This document shows positions 52,284-61,038 of a DNA stretch of 64,000 bases, piece by piece (position 1 is the stretch's first letter; each line of letters opens with the position of its first letter). Source of the DNA: Saccharibacter floricola DSM 15669 (lineage in GTDB: Bacteria; Pseudomonadota; Alphaproteobacteria; Acetobacterales; Acetobacteraceae); the NCBI RefSeq assembly GCF_000378165.1, contig NZ_KB899336.1:79092-143091 (forward strand). Reading direction: 5' to 3'. The notes under the pieces are model-generated. The model ran no database searches. It saw only the letters and a list, made by a program, of their open reading frames with translations, and was not told where the DNA came from. Both the position numbers and the translations under genes were made by a program.

Positions 52284-53868
52284 TTATACCAGCTTCCATG
52301 TCAAAGAGAAGCACATCTTTGTAGCGGCTTGTCGCCCCTGGTCGCCAGTAATACTGAAAGCCTGGACGGATCAAAAGCCAACGTGCTGGACGATAGCCAT
52401 AGTTCAGCTCAAGAGCACTTTCAGTGCCAGGCCTGTACAGGTCTTTATAGCCACTATTTTGCATCCCTCTAACCCAGTGACTCAACTTAGGGTTGATCCA
52501 GATAATCTTACCGCCCAAGCTGATCGTATCATCAGGCCGCCCCGGAAAGGTCCCTTTCCGCACTAAACCAAGCGTCATCAGATAGGGTGCGACCGCCGTG
52601 CGTGGATCGCCCCACGTAAAGGAGCCAAAAAAGGCCGTTGAACGCCGAGGGTCATTTTCGTCACGCTCCAGCATGCGGTCAAACTGAAACCACCCACCAA
52701 AGCGCCCTCTCACTTTAGGAGACTGCACATTCTGCGCGAGCTGTGCTGGCACTCCATACGACTTCAACTGAGAATAGACATCATGAACTTCGGTTGTGTC
52801 CCAATAGCCACCAATCTTCACATTTGTTTGAAGGGGGCCACTGTAATCGTCTTTACCGCCCTGATGCCAACCAAGTTGAAACGGCAAGAACATACCCGTC
52901 GCACCACCAAGGCCAAGATTCCATGCGCGTCTGCGCTCTGTAATCCTCGGGTCAACACTATATGCCCCAAACTGTATGAGATAATGATCATTCCCGGCTG
53001 GATAAAATTTTACCCAAGCACCAGGATAAGCACTTGGATAAAATCCATACCCCGAGTTCATCGCAATCGATTGCGGCATACCGCAAAGACCATTATTTTG
53101 GAATTGGCAGTATAAATTCCCGCCCCAATAAGTAGATGACTGCTCAAAGTCATTTTCTGTATTGATCTCACCAACTTCGGTATCAACGTACTTATTCCAA
53201 ACCATTTCCCATGAAAGCTGTGTTAAATGGCTATACTCACCCGCTCCGTAAATTTCCTGAGGACTATTCACCACAGGAAGAGCATTACCTAACCCCGCCC
53301 CTCGTCGATCAGTCATCATAAAATGGATCATCCCAAGGGAAAGACCCGTCATTTTCTTAAAATCAATATCAACATTAAACGCAAATTCATCGGCATAACG
53401 TCCAGCACGTGCACGCCCCCCTGTGGCATTGGCTGATGTATCCTCAAAATAGCGCCCACCCATTGAGACCCCATGATCTTGAAGGTAAGAACGCCATCCC
53501 ATGGGATCCCCAAAGACACCATCTTGCTCAAGCCAATTATCAAAACTTGGTGGAAGCAAGGTGGTTTGACGCTTTGACGCAGGGCGCCCCCCCTTCCCAA
53601 AATAGGGAGCCATCAGAATGCTTGGCATCGGATAGCTGCTTTCCGGCAAAAAACCACTATTAAAATCGGCTTCATCTGCTGGATGATAAGGCTGAAGCAA
53701 AGTAGAACGGCGCAGCTGTGTCGGTCTCGCCTTATACGTACGCCCTGACGAGGCAGCATCCTGGTGCGCGCTATCGGGCGAAGAAGCGTTTTGAGCATTC
53801 GCCGTCGTACAGAACGCTAGGGAGACGAGCAGCGCTCGCCCAATCATCTTCCAGCAATCACCGTTCAT
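52276..53868 (-). CDS. Carbohydrate-selective porin, OprB family
   Basis: Encodes 530 residues from ATG 53868 (MNGDCWKMIGRALLVSLAFCTTANA signal peptide, cut near ANA); an upstream ATG at 53919 is possible. The mature part begins with a Ser/Ala-rich segment, then the OprB layout: SYLQDHGVSMGGRYFEDTSANATGG near 150, LTQLSWEMVWNKYVDTEVGEIN, GYGFYPSAYPGAWVKFYP, and the C-terminal LLIRPGFQYYWRPG with final Phe. OprB porins admit glucose and related sugars and are abundant in acetic acid bacteria. First gene of a two-porin operon. Confidence 0.9.
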   Translation of the reverse strand: MNGDCWKMIGRALLVSLAFCTTANAQNASSPDSAHQDAASSGRTYKARPTQLRRSTLLQPYHPADEADFNSGFLPESSYPMPSILMAPYFGKGGRPASKRQTTLLPPSFDNWLEQDGVFGDPMGWRSYLQDHGVSMGGRYFEDTSANATGGRARAGRYADEFAFNVDIDFKKMTGLSLGMIHFMMTDRRGAGLGNALPVVNSPQEIYGAGEYSHLTQLSWEMVWNKYVDTEVGEINTENDFEQSSTYWGGNLYCQFQNNGLCGMPQSIAMNSGYGFYPSAYPGAWVKFYPAGNDHYLIQFGAYSVDPRITERRRAWNLGLGGATGMFLPFQLGWHQGGKDDYSGPLQTNVKIGGYWDTTEVHDVYSQLKSYGVPAQLAQNVQSPKVRGRFGGWFQFDRMLERDENDPRRSTAFFGSFTWGDPRTAVAPYLMTLGLVRKGTFPGRPDDTISLGGKIIWINPKLSHWVRGMQNSGYKDLYRPGTESALELNYGYRPARWLLIRPGFQYYWRPGATSRYKDVLLFDMEAGITF

Positions 53869-53991
53869 AAACACGCCGTTCTTACTTCTCGTTCTAACTT
53901 CCCCACCCAGATACTTCATTTACAGCCACAAACACCAGCCCCTCATAAAAAAGTCTTGAAATTTCTATAATTCAGTACCATCTGAAATCTT

Positions 53992-55530
53992 TTATTTACA
54001 ACATTTAAAATTCTTTTCATGGTAGCCTTCTAGACGTTTCACAAATGGGAAAATTCCTAACAACACAAGACACATAATCCCGGCACCGACACTTAATTTT
54101 GCAAATAGCGGTGCGTAGAACGTCGCACTAATCACATGCTGCTCGGCACCCTCAGGAAGAGCAGCAAGATTGGCCACCAAACCACCTCCATACATCCCTA
54201 CTCCCCAAAGCAGGTAGAGCGCTCCCATAAGCAAAGCACTGATACGAGCCGGTGCATAGCGCGCGATAATCGCAAGGCCTAGCCCCATCGTCAGCAGTTC
54301 CCCAAGGGACATTGCTCCATAAGCGAACACCATCACCCACGGTGAAACCTGCCCCTGTGCTGTAGAAGCTTCCCACCACAAAACACAGCATGCTATCCCG
54401 ACACAGACATACCCTAAAATAATCTTAGCAGGGAACGAGACATCACGTCCTGTTCGAGCGCTTCGCTGGTACAGCCATGCCAAGATCGGGCTCAACGCCA
54501 TGACCCAAAGCGGGTTCAATGCTTGGAACTGACCTGCCGACATTGTGAAGATCGGCCATGCCCCCAGCGTATAGGTGCCAGACACGGCACGAAGCGCAAA
54601 CAACGTCAGAGAGCTTTGCTGTTGTTGGTAAAAGACCAAATACGCCATGGTTTCCACGCTCAACACATAGCTCAAAAATAACCCGGCTTTCTCGTGAGGT
54701 TGCACCTGCTTATAAAGCCATCCCCACAGCAAGATAAGCGCTACACTCAGGATGATGACGCAAAAACGGATGACCGACGGACTCGCCATCAACCACACAG
54801 AACCGGCCCAAAGCGCTAAAAACCCTAGGGCACCGGCTGCTAAAGCACGCTTCGTAGGCGCAGGACGCGATATCTCCGCAGCCAAACTCGGCAGGCTTTG
54901 CTTTCTCAACGTGAAAAATCGTCCAATCCACCGCGAGCACAAGGCATAATAGGTCAGCCCAATCAACAGCCCCAAAGAACACAGACCAAACGCAACGGCA
55001 GAACCATAAAATTGCTGCAGCCAAGGAACCAACAACATAGAGATGGTTGAGCCGACATTGACCGCCATGTAGTACAGCGTGAATGCTGCATCAAGCGCCG
55101 TTCCATCCCCTGCATAGATCTGCTTCACCAACGCTCCAGCATTAGGCTTAAACAGGCCACTCGCCAGCGCAATAAGCGTCAACGCTGGGAGGAAAAGAAC
55201 CGGGTGGTGTAGAGAAATAGCCAGTAGACCATAGCCCAATGTGAGGCCAATCGCCCCACCCACAAGAGTGGGCCGTGTTCCCAACCATTGATCCCCAACC
55301 ACACCACCAAGCACAGGCAGGGAGTACATAAGAAGCCCTAAGGCCCCCTGCATGAGGTTTACGTGCGTATCGCTCATGCGCAGATGCTGAACCATAAAAA
55401 TGGTCAGCACCGCCTGCATGCCATAATAACCAAAGCGCTCCCAAAGCTCGATGGCTAATACGACAGAGAAGGCACGCCGCCGAGCAGGTCGCAAAGGAAG
55501 GGGATAAGGCTCAGACATAAAGAAGGCCAT
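53992..55530 (-). CDS. POT/PTR2-family proton-coupled oligopeptide transporter
   Basis: Encodes 512 residues with 12-14 helices. The PTR2 motif ELWERFGYYGMQAVL near 28-42 contains the E-x-x-E-R-F proton-coupling site, and DQWLGTRPTLVGG plus the LFKPNAGALVKQIY loop are typical. It imports di- and tripeptides with protons. ATG 55530 and ATG 55518 are both possible starts; neither has a strong SD. No partner peptidase is adjacent. Confidence 0.92.
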   Translation of the reverse strand: MAFFMSEPYPLPLRPARRRAFSVVLAIELWERFGYYGMQAVLTIFMVQHLRMSDTHVNLMQGALGLLMYSLPVLGGVVGDQWLGTRPTLVGGAIGLTLGYGLLAISLHHPVLFLPALTLIALASGLFKPNAGALVKQIYAGDGTALDAAFTLYYMAVNVGSTISMLLVPWLQQFYGSAVAFGLCSLGLLIGLTYYALCSRWIGRFFTLRKQSLPSLAAEISRPAPTKRALAAGALGFLALWAGSVWLMASPSVIRFCVIILSVALILLWGWLYKQVQPHEKAGLFLSYVLSVETMAYLVFYQQQQSSLTLFALRAVSGTYTLGAWPIFTMSAGQFQALNPLWVMALSPILAWLYQRSARTGRDVSFPAKIILGYVCVGIACCVLWWEASTAQGQVSPWVMVFAYGAMSLGELLTMGLGLAIIARYAPARISALLMGALYLLWGVGMYGGGLVANLAALPEGAEQHVISATFYAPLFAKLSVGAGIMCLVLLGIFPFVKRLEGYHEKNFKCCK

Positions 55531-55573
55531 TTTGTAACAGGTTAGAAACGAAAATCCCTTCCTAGCGTAAATT

Positions 55574-55732
55574 TTATCCGCCGGCGAGACGTAATCCGTG
55601 CAAGGTCACGATAGCGTGGAAGCCAACCACAACAAAAACGACGACAAAGAGGGTAGCAAGAAAGGCCCCGATAAGATCTTGGCGGCGCAGCCATCTCACC
55701 CACGCCCCCCACCGAACAGACAGCTTCACCAC
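55574..55732 (-). CDS. Small membrane protein (52 residues)
   Basis: Not a standard-sized gene. Read from GTG 55732 it gives 52 residues: a basic N-terminus (KLSVRWGAWVRWLRR), one transmembrane helix (AFLATLFVVVFVVVGFHAIV), and a short tail. AAGGGG lies 7 nt before the GTG, and the frame is shut off upstream only by the cbpA stop 15 nt before it, so it looks translated as the next gene of the operon. Function unknown; a small partner of the chaperone or an independent membrane peptide are both possible. Confidence 0.6.
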   Translation of the reverse strand: MVKLSVRWGAWVRWLRRQDLIGAFLATLFVVVFVVVGFHAIVTLHGLRLAGG

Positions 55733-55747
55733 GTCTGCGCCCCTTTC

Positions 55748-56647
55748 TTACGCTGCATCATCTCCATGACTATCCTGTCGCAAAAGCGCTTCAAGCTCGG
55801 GGCTTGGCTCACCAATAACAACACGCAGCGTCGCAAACAAATCACCAGCGGCCTGACGACTCGTTTCAGCGATTCCGCGCCCGCGCAAACGCAAGACTGT
55901 GCCACTGTCTGAATGCGGCTTAACTGTAATTGCCACCGTGCCTTTTGGTGTTCTTACATGCACTTTCCCGCCCAGGACGGCCGTTTTCAGATCCACATCA
56001 ACCGTAACACGAAGATTGCGCCCTTCCCGCGTATAATAAGAATCAGGGGCCACAAACACTTTCAAGAGCACATCACCGGCAGGACCTGGCTGGCCATCAC
56101 GGCCTGGACGGCCGGGAGCGCCTTTGCCACGCAGACGCAATGTCTGACCGTCTTCAATCCCAGCAGGGATCCTCACGGTCACCTGTCGTCCCTCGCCGAT
56201 ACTCAACTCACGCTGCGTTCCTAACGCTGCATCGGTAAAGGAAATGCGCAACTCGCCTTGCAGGTCTCCACCGCGTTGCGGGCCCCCGCCGCCTCCAAAG
56301 CCACCACCGAACATGCTTGAAAAAATATCGCCGAGATCTTCTTGGTTAAAGCCTCCTTGCCCACCAAAACCAGCGCCAGGGCCACCACCAAACCCACCAC
56401 CAGCATGACCAAAGGGAGCACGCTCATTGCCATCAGCGTCAATCTCACCCCGGTCAAAACGAGCACGCTTTTCCTTATCCCCAACAATCTCGTAGGCCTT
56501 ACTAACAGCCTTGAAGCGTTCCTCTGCCTTCGGGTTATCTGGGTTACGGTCTGGGTGGTACTGTTTCACCAGCTTCCGATAAGCGCTGCGAATATCTTTC
56601 TCGGATGCCGTCTTGCTTACACCAAGGGTCTTATAAGGATCGCTCAT
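55748..56647 (-). CDS. cbpA: DnaJ-family chaperone, CbpA/zinc-finger-less type
   Basis: Encodes 299 residues. The J-domain (about 3-68) contains the essential HPD at YHPDRNPDNPKAEERF. A Gly/Phe-rich linker (80-125) follows, then the DnaJ C-terminal substrate-binding domain (TVRIPAGIEDGQTLRLRGKG, VDVDLKTAVLGGKVHVRTPKG). There is no CxxCxGxG zinc finger, which separates it from canonical DnaJ. It delivers substrates to DnaK. Its ATG overlaps the stop of the upstream 53-residue gene (ATGA), and a 52-residue membrane gene follows. Confidence 0.92.
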   Translation of the reverse strand: MSDPYKTLGVSKTASEKDIRSAYRKLVKQYHPDRNPDNPKAEERFKAVSKAYEIVGDKEKRARFDRGEIDADGNERAPFGHAGGGFGGGPGAGFGGQGGFNQEDLGDIFSSMFGGGFGGGGGPQRGGDLQGELRISFTDAALGTQRELSIGEGRQVTVRIPAGIEDGQTLRLRGKGAPGRPGRDGQPGPAGDVLLKVFVAPDSYYTREGRNLRVTVDVDLKTAVLGGKVHVRTPKGTVAITVKPHSDSGTVLRLRGRGIAETSRQAAGDLFATLRVVIGEPSPELEALLRQDSHGDDAA

Positions 56648-56805
56648 TTCTTATCCATATCCTTCAGATTACCATCATCAAGCAGGTCAATCAGCACGGC
56701 AAGCAGCTCACCACGTGAAAACCCAGTCTCAACCCCCTGCTGTAAAAGCGTCTGCAGCCTTGGCTCCAGAAAATCTCTGGCGGAATATGGTTCTGCTCCC
56801 GGCAT
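56644..56805 (-). CDS. Small conserved-looking protein upstream of the DnaJ homologue (53 residues)
   Basis: Not a standard-sized gene. ATG 56805 is preceded by AGGGAGA with a short spacer, and the 53-residue product contains DFLEPRLQTLLQQGVETGFS and GELLAVLIDLLDDG, two predicted helices. Its TGA overlaps the cbpA ATG by 4 nt, so translation is almost surely coupled. It is acidic and cytosolic with no signal. I do not recognise a named family; its position suggests a chaperone-linked role. Confidence 0.65.
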   Translation of the reverse strand: MPGAEPYSARDFLEPRLQTLLQQGVETGFSRGELLAVLIDLLDDGNLKDMDKK

Positions 56806-56939
56806 TATAATCTCCCTATCTCCAAAATGTGGGGTGTCTTTGCGTGTGCGTCAATAGAGAGAGAAAACGAGAGGCTCTCTTCAGCATCAATCCACTTTAT
56901 CTTTTGCCATCCTCGCACTTCATATACAGTGCAACGACT

Positions 56940-57893
56940 ATGTTTATGTCTCACCCTCCCCAACAACTTAATCCATCTCCTCCCACACGTCGTCTCATCA
57001 TTACAGGAAGCGATGCCCGCTACTTCCCTGTCATGGAAGAGCTCATCGCCTCTATTCGCTGTTTCCCCGAAGCGCACCAAATCGCTATCGGCTGTATTGA
57101 TGGCGGCCTCACCCCCACCCAAATTCACACTCTTGAAGCACAAGGGATCCCGGTCCGAGCGCCGCATATTCCCAAAGGCATATCCGCACGCGCCCTCAAG
57201 AAACGACCAAGCCTCGTGATTGGCCTCTCCAAACTTTGGCTTAATCGCCTTTTCCCCGACTATGACACGCTGCTCTGGCTTGATGCGGACGCCTGGGTGC
57301 AAGAAAGTTCTGCACTAGAATTGCTCTTTAGTGCAGCTGAGGGAACCACGCCGGCCCTCGCCATGATTCCTGAGCTTTTTGCCCATAAGCCATTCCGCCT
57401 TCGCTGGACTCCGTTCAATCTCGCGCAAATACGCTCCATTCTCTATAAGAACGCAACATTAGCGCGCCTTTCACGACGCATTCGACGTCATGTTGCCGTG
57501 CGTCCTACATTGAATGGTGGGATTTTTGCGCTCTCACGCCACGCCCCTCATTGGAACACTCTTCAACAATGGCAGGGAACCATCCTAAAACACGGGAAGA
57601 TTTTCAGCTCCGATCAACTCGCACTCTCTCTTTGTGCGCATGTTGATGGCCTCCCCACAGAACTCCTACCTGCACGCTGCAACTATCTCGGCCCATGGTT
57701 TTTCAATAGCCAAACGGGCTTATTGTGCGAACATACGTACCCACATTTGCCTGCGGGGATTATTCATCTTGCCGGATACGATGCGATGCGCCTCGACCCT
57801 AAAGCCACAACAACCGTTATTGATGAAACTGGCGCAAAAAGGCAGATGAATTTGCGCTTTAGCAGCATCATCTCACCGTCTAACACCAGATGA
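56940..57893 (+). CDS. Glycosyltransferase with GT8-like DxD motif
   Basis: Encodes 317 residues from ATG 56940 (ATG 56946 is two codons later). RRLIITGSDARYFPVMEELIASI, the DxD motif LLWLDADAWVQ near 125-135, TLNGGIFALSRHAPHW and the LPAGIIHLAGYDAMR end resemble GT8-type or similar galactosyl/glucosyl-transferases of surface glycans. No signal or membrane helix is visible, so it probably acts at the cytosolic face. The acceptor is unknown and no cluster of glycan genes surrounds it. Confidence 0.75.
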   Translation: MFMSHPPQQLNPSPPTRRLIITGSDARYFPVMEELIASIRCFPEAHQIAIGCIDGGLTPTQIHTLEAQGIPVRAPHIPKGISARALKKRPSLVIGLSKLWLNRLFPDYDTLLWLDADAWVQESSALELLFSAAEGTTPALAMIPELFAHKPFRLRWTPFNLAQIRSILYKNATLARLSRRIRRHVAVRPTLNGGIFALSRHAPHWNTLQQWQGTILKHGKIFSSDQLALSLCAHVDGLPTELLPARCNYLGPWFFNSQTGLLCEHTYPHLPAGIIHLAGYDAMRLDPKATTTVIDETGAKRQMNLRFSSIISPSNTR

Positions 57894-58062
57894 CTACGGG
57901 GCATCACCTGCGATAACCTGCACTATAGGCAACAACATCCACCCTATAGAGAGTAATGGTGCCTCCTTATTCCCAACTAAGAGCCGCTGTCACTCCGTAA
58001 AAAAAGCGAAAGTAATACGGTCATGCCGATCTAAACAAAGCCACCGGACACGCGCTGAGGAA

Positions 58063-59565
58063 CTAACGCGTGAAAGCCCTCAGCAGCATGCTCTGATTGC
58101 CCCGTTCAATAGGCAGACGAGCGTCAGCAAGTTCGCGCCCTTGCCAACCGGCCCCCATCGCAACGTAAAGCGTAATGGCATCGGTCAGACGTTTCCCATG
58201 AGCTTTCACAGCGTCATCTTGCACCGTCAACGCTGTTTGTTCAGAATCCAACACATTGAGATAGCCCGTCAAACCAGCCCCAAAAAGCTGCTGCGCTCGA
58301 TCACGCGCTAAACGCGCCTGACTCGCAGCTTCTTCCTGCTGGTGTACATATTCATTATCCTGATGCCAGTCATCCAGCCCATCTTCCACTTCGCGAAAGG
58401 CATTCAAAACAACCTGCCGATACTGCAAACGGCTTGCCTCAGCTTCAGCACGCGCCTCTGCAATCTGCGCACTATATTTCCCCCCATGAAGAACCGGCAA
58501 AGACATCATCATCATGATATTCCAGCTCATTCCACCAAGCTGGAAAGCCTGATACATCGCCGATGCATTCGGGTTGAAATTGAGCGGGATATTAAAGTTT
58601 GGGTAAAGCTGAGCAACAGCCACCCCGATATGAGCCGTACTTTCAGCATAACGCCGCTCCGCCTCACGAATATCAGGACGATTAGCCAACACCATCGACG
58701 GAATCGTCGAAGGGAACGTAGGCACCCTGGGAAGGGGGCGACGCTCTTCAAGCTCTGGCTCTAACGTGCCGGGCATTTCGCCCATTAACGTCGCAATCGC
58801 ATGAATCATGCGCTCTTGTTGAGCATGAAGCGGAGGAAGACGCGCACGCTCTGTATGCTCTTCTGTCCGAGCCTGCGCAATCGCTAAGGTATTGCCCACA
58901 CCATTAGCATACAGCCGCTCCACCATATTCGTGCTTGAATGTGCTGTGCGGATCGCATTCTCAGTCACAGCAAGGCGGCTCTGAATGGTTCGTAATTCAA
59001 TATAGTCGCTGACAAGTTGGCTCAACAATGAAATCAGCAAACCACGCCTTGCCTCAATCGTTTCCTCAACAGCACGTTTACGTTGCTGAACTTGACGAGC
59101 AATGCGCCCAAAAACGTCAATTTCCCAACTGGCCCGTGCACCATAAGTCAAAACAGAAGCTTGAGGATGATTTGTGGGATTTCCGGGCCGGATAGGCCAG
59201 TTATCCACATTAATGGAATAGCGACTATCCCCACCGCCGGCATTGGCATCAAGCTGCGGATACCAATCAGCCTGCGCTTGACGTCTGAGCGCTTGTTCAC
59301 TCCAAATATGCTGCGTGGCTGCTTGCAAATCGTAATTTCCCGCAATCGTCCGCTCTACAAGACGATTGAGGGTAGGGTCGTTAAACTGCCCCCACCATTC
59401 TTTTAACGATTTCTCAGTAGCAGCGATTTCCTCTTTCGTCGCCGGATGAGGCTGACTCGTAAATTTCTTAGGAAGAGCAATTTTGTCTGGCTTGTAATTT
59501 GGCCCCACCATACATGAGGAAAGTAAACAACAGCCAGAAATTAAGAGGGCAAGGGTACGTCTCAT
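58063..59565 (-). CDS. RND/efflux outer-membrane lipoprotein (NodT family)
   Basis: Encodes 500 residues. The lipobox LLSSC ends the signal peptide near residue 18, followed by MVGPNYKPDKIALPKKF, the classical NodT start. The OEP repeats are visible (LQAATQHIWSEQALRRQAQADWYPQLDA; ANRPDIREAERRYAESTAHIGVAVAQLYPNF). It forms a TolC-like exit duct for tripartite pumps. It lies 1 nt after the membrane-fusion gene, so both are one operon. The pump partner is not seen here. Confidence 0.93.
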   Translation of the reverse strand: MRRTLALLISGCCLLSSCMVGPNYKPDKIALPKKFTSQPHPATKEEIAATEKSLKEWWGQFNDPTLNRLVERTIAGNYDLQAATQHIWSEQALRRQAQADWYPQLDANAGGGDSRYSINVDNWPIRPGNPTNHPQASVLTYGARASWEIDVFGRIARQVQQRKRAVEETIEARRGLLISLLSQLVSDYIELRTIQSRLAVTENAIRTAHSSTNMVERLYANGVGNTLAIAQARTEEHTERARLPPLHAQQERMIHAIATLMGEMPGTLEPELEERRPLPRVPTFPSTIPSMVLANRPDIREAERRYAESTAHIGVAVAQLYPNFNIPLNFNPNASAMYQAFQLGGMSWNIMMMMSLPVLHGGKYSAQIAEARAEAEASRLQYRQVVLNAFREVEDGLDDWHQDNEYVHQQEEAASQARLARDRAQQLFGAGLTGYLNVLDSEQTALTVQDDAVKAHGKRLTDAITLYVAMGAGWQGRELADARLPIERGNQSMLLRAFTR

Positions 59566-59566
59566 A

Positions 59567-60478
59567 TTACAAGTGATTCTGCAGCCATGTTGTCAGCAGA
59601 CCGCTCCCCCCTCTCTTCGCTTCTCCCGCTGCTACAGTCGCTGTCATACCAGCAGACAAAATCAGATCTGGCGGAACATCATCAAACTCAATACGGACAG
59701 GAATACGCTGTGCTAAACGCACCCATGTAAAGATCGGGCTTACATCTGGCAGACCAAGCTTATCAGAGACACCGTTCGCATCATTAATACCACGCCCAAT
59801 GCTAATAACATGTCCCTTGAGAACCCGGCGATACCCCATCAACTTGATACGGGCAACATCCCCAACATGCACACCGTGCATCTTGGTTTCTTCAAAATAG
59901 CCATTAACCCAATAGCTATGCGCATCAATGACAGCCATACGCGGCTGACCAGCCTCAACATAATCGCCAATTCGCAAGTTAAGGTTTGTGATGTAACCAT
60001 CAACAGCCGCGTAAACGGTCGAACGTTGTAAATTCAAAATGGCTGTATCAAGATCCGACTTGGCTTCCTCTACACGAGCGCGACGCGTCTCCATCTCAGA
60101 ATTAAAGTTGTCTTGCTCTTCACGAGAGACAACACCACCCAAGCCTTTACGGCGACGAGCGTTGGAAACACTCAGTTTATAATCTTCCGTCACCCCCAAT
60201 AAGCGGGCTTGCGCTTCATCAATTTTGAGGCGGAAACGCAGTGGATCAATTGTAAATAATGGATCCCCGCGATGAACAAACTGGTTATCAATAACGGGAA
60301 CAGAAACAACCGTCCCTGATACTTCAGGTGCCGCGTTCACTACATAAACACGAACACGCCCATCACGTGTCCATGGATCTAGGACATAAATATCCCATAC
60401 AACGTAGCCAAGCCCCGCTGCCAAGCAGAGGATGAGACATGTTAACAATGGACGCAAGAAGCGGCGAAGCCATATCAT
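59567..60478 (-). CDS. HlyD-type membrane-fusion protein
   Basis: Encodes 303 residues. One N-terminal helix (RPLLTCLILCLAAGLGYVVWDIYV) precedes the biotinyl-lipoyl-like domain (VSGTVVSVPVIDNQFVHRGDPLFTIDPL), a short coiled-coil hairpin, and the beta-barrel (RPRMAVIDAHSYWVNGYFEET-like). This is the EmrA/AaeA family adaptor between inner- and outer-membrane parts. It lies between the DUF1656 gene and the NodT gene in one operon. Confidence 0.92.
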   Translation of the reverse strand: MIWLRRFLRPLLTCLILCLAAGLGYVVWDIYVLDPWTRDGRVRVYVVNAAPEVSGTVVSVPVIDNQFVHRGDPLFTIDPLRFRLKIDEAQARLLGVTEDYKLSVSNARRRKGLGGVVSREEQDNFNSEMETRRARVEEAKSDLDTAILNLQRSTVYAAVDGYITNLNLRIGDYVEAGQPRMAVIDAHSYWVNGYFEETKMHGVHVGDVARIKLMGYRRVLKGHVISIGRGINDANGVSDKLGLPDVSPIFTWVRLAQRIPVRIEFDDVPPDLILSAGMTATVAAGEAKRGGSGLLTTWLQNHL

Positions 60479-60493
60479 AAGGCCGCCTCCCCG

Positions 60494-60688
60494 CTAAACA
60501 TACAACACCAGGAGGCAAAGCACACAAACATATAACGCAATCTCAAAAAGGGCGACGTGCCAGAACCATCCTAAAGCTCCAATCCTCCACAACAAAAAAC
60601 GGAGCATCAAAGTCACGAAAACGGCAACGACAGCATAAATAGCGATTGGCGAGACAAAAATACCAAAGAGATTAACTTCAGCAAGCAT
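60494..60688 (-). CDS. DUF1656 (AaeX-like) small membrane protein
   Basis: Encodes 64 residues from ATG 60688 (GAGGG upstream, 7-nt spacer). The sequence MLAEVNLFGIFVSPIAIYAVVAV and the second helix FWHVALFEIALYVCVLCLLVLYV are typical of DUF1656, normally found with FUSC-type aromatic-acid efflux pumps such as AaeAB. Here it opens the operon with the adaptor and outer-membrane genes. Confidence 0.88.
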   Translation of the reverse strand: MLAEVNLFGIFVSPIAIYAVVAVFVTLMLRFLLWRIGALGWFWHVALFEIALYVCVLCLLVLYV

Positions 60689-60867
60689 TACACATCCCTC
60701 TGACCTCCGTCGCAATGACGAATTACATGGTCTGCTAACACTTGTGCCACGCTTCTCCCCAATCCTTAATAAATAGGGCTGATTCCTTTTCATCAGAATC
60801 AGCCAAGTCAGTAAGCAGAGGGTAACGAATTAGACGACTATTGACCAGCCTGATCTAGAAACAGAAA

Positions 60868-61005
60868 AGGCACTTTCCCCCTTCTAGATGAGGGAAAGTG
60901 CCTCTCCATTCCTTCAAAAAAGGCAGAATAAAGCAATTATTCGCACGTCCGCCCTTTTATTGCGAGGATTTATCACCTTTGCGTGATGCTGGCATAATCC
61001 TCGCA
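60868..61005. other. Two inverted repeats in the 350-bp gap between the DUF1656 gene and the next membrane gene
   Basis: The gap 60689-61038 holds no gene. AGGCACTTTCCC (60868-60879) pairs perfectly with GGGAAAGTGCCT (60892-60903); the minus-strand tail is T-rich, so it may be a terminator. TGCGAGGATT (60961-60970) pairs with AATCCTCGCA (60996-61005), and ATCAC/GTGAT nest inside. The second may be an operator or RNA structure; no function is shown. Confidence 0.55.
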
Positions 61006-61038
61006 CCATCTATCTGCCCCAACGGCCCTCGCTCTCTC

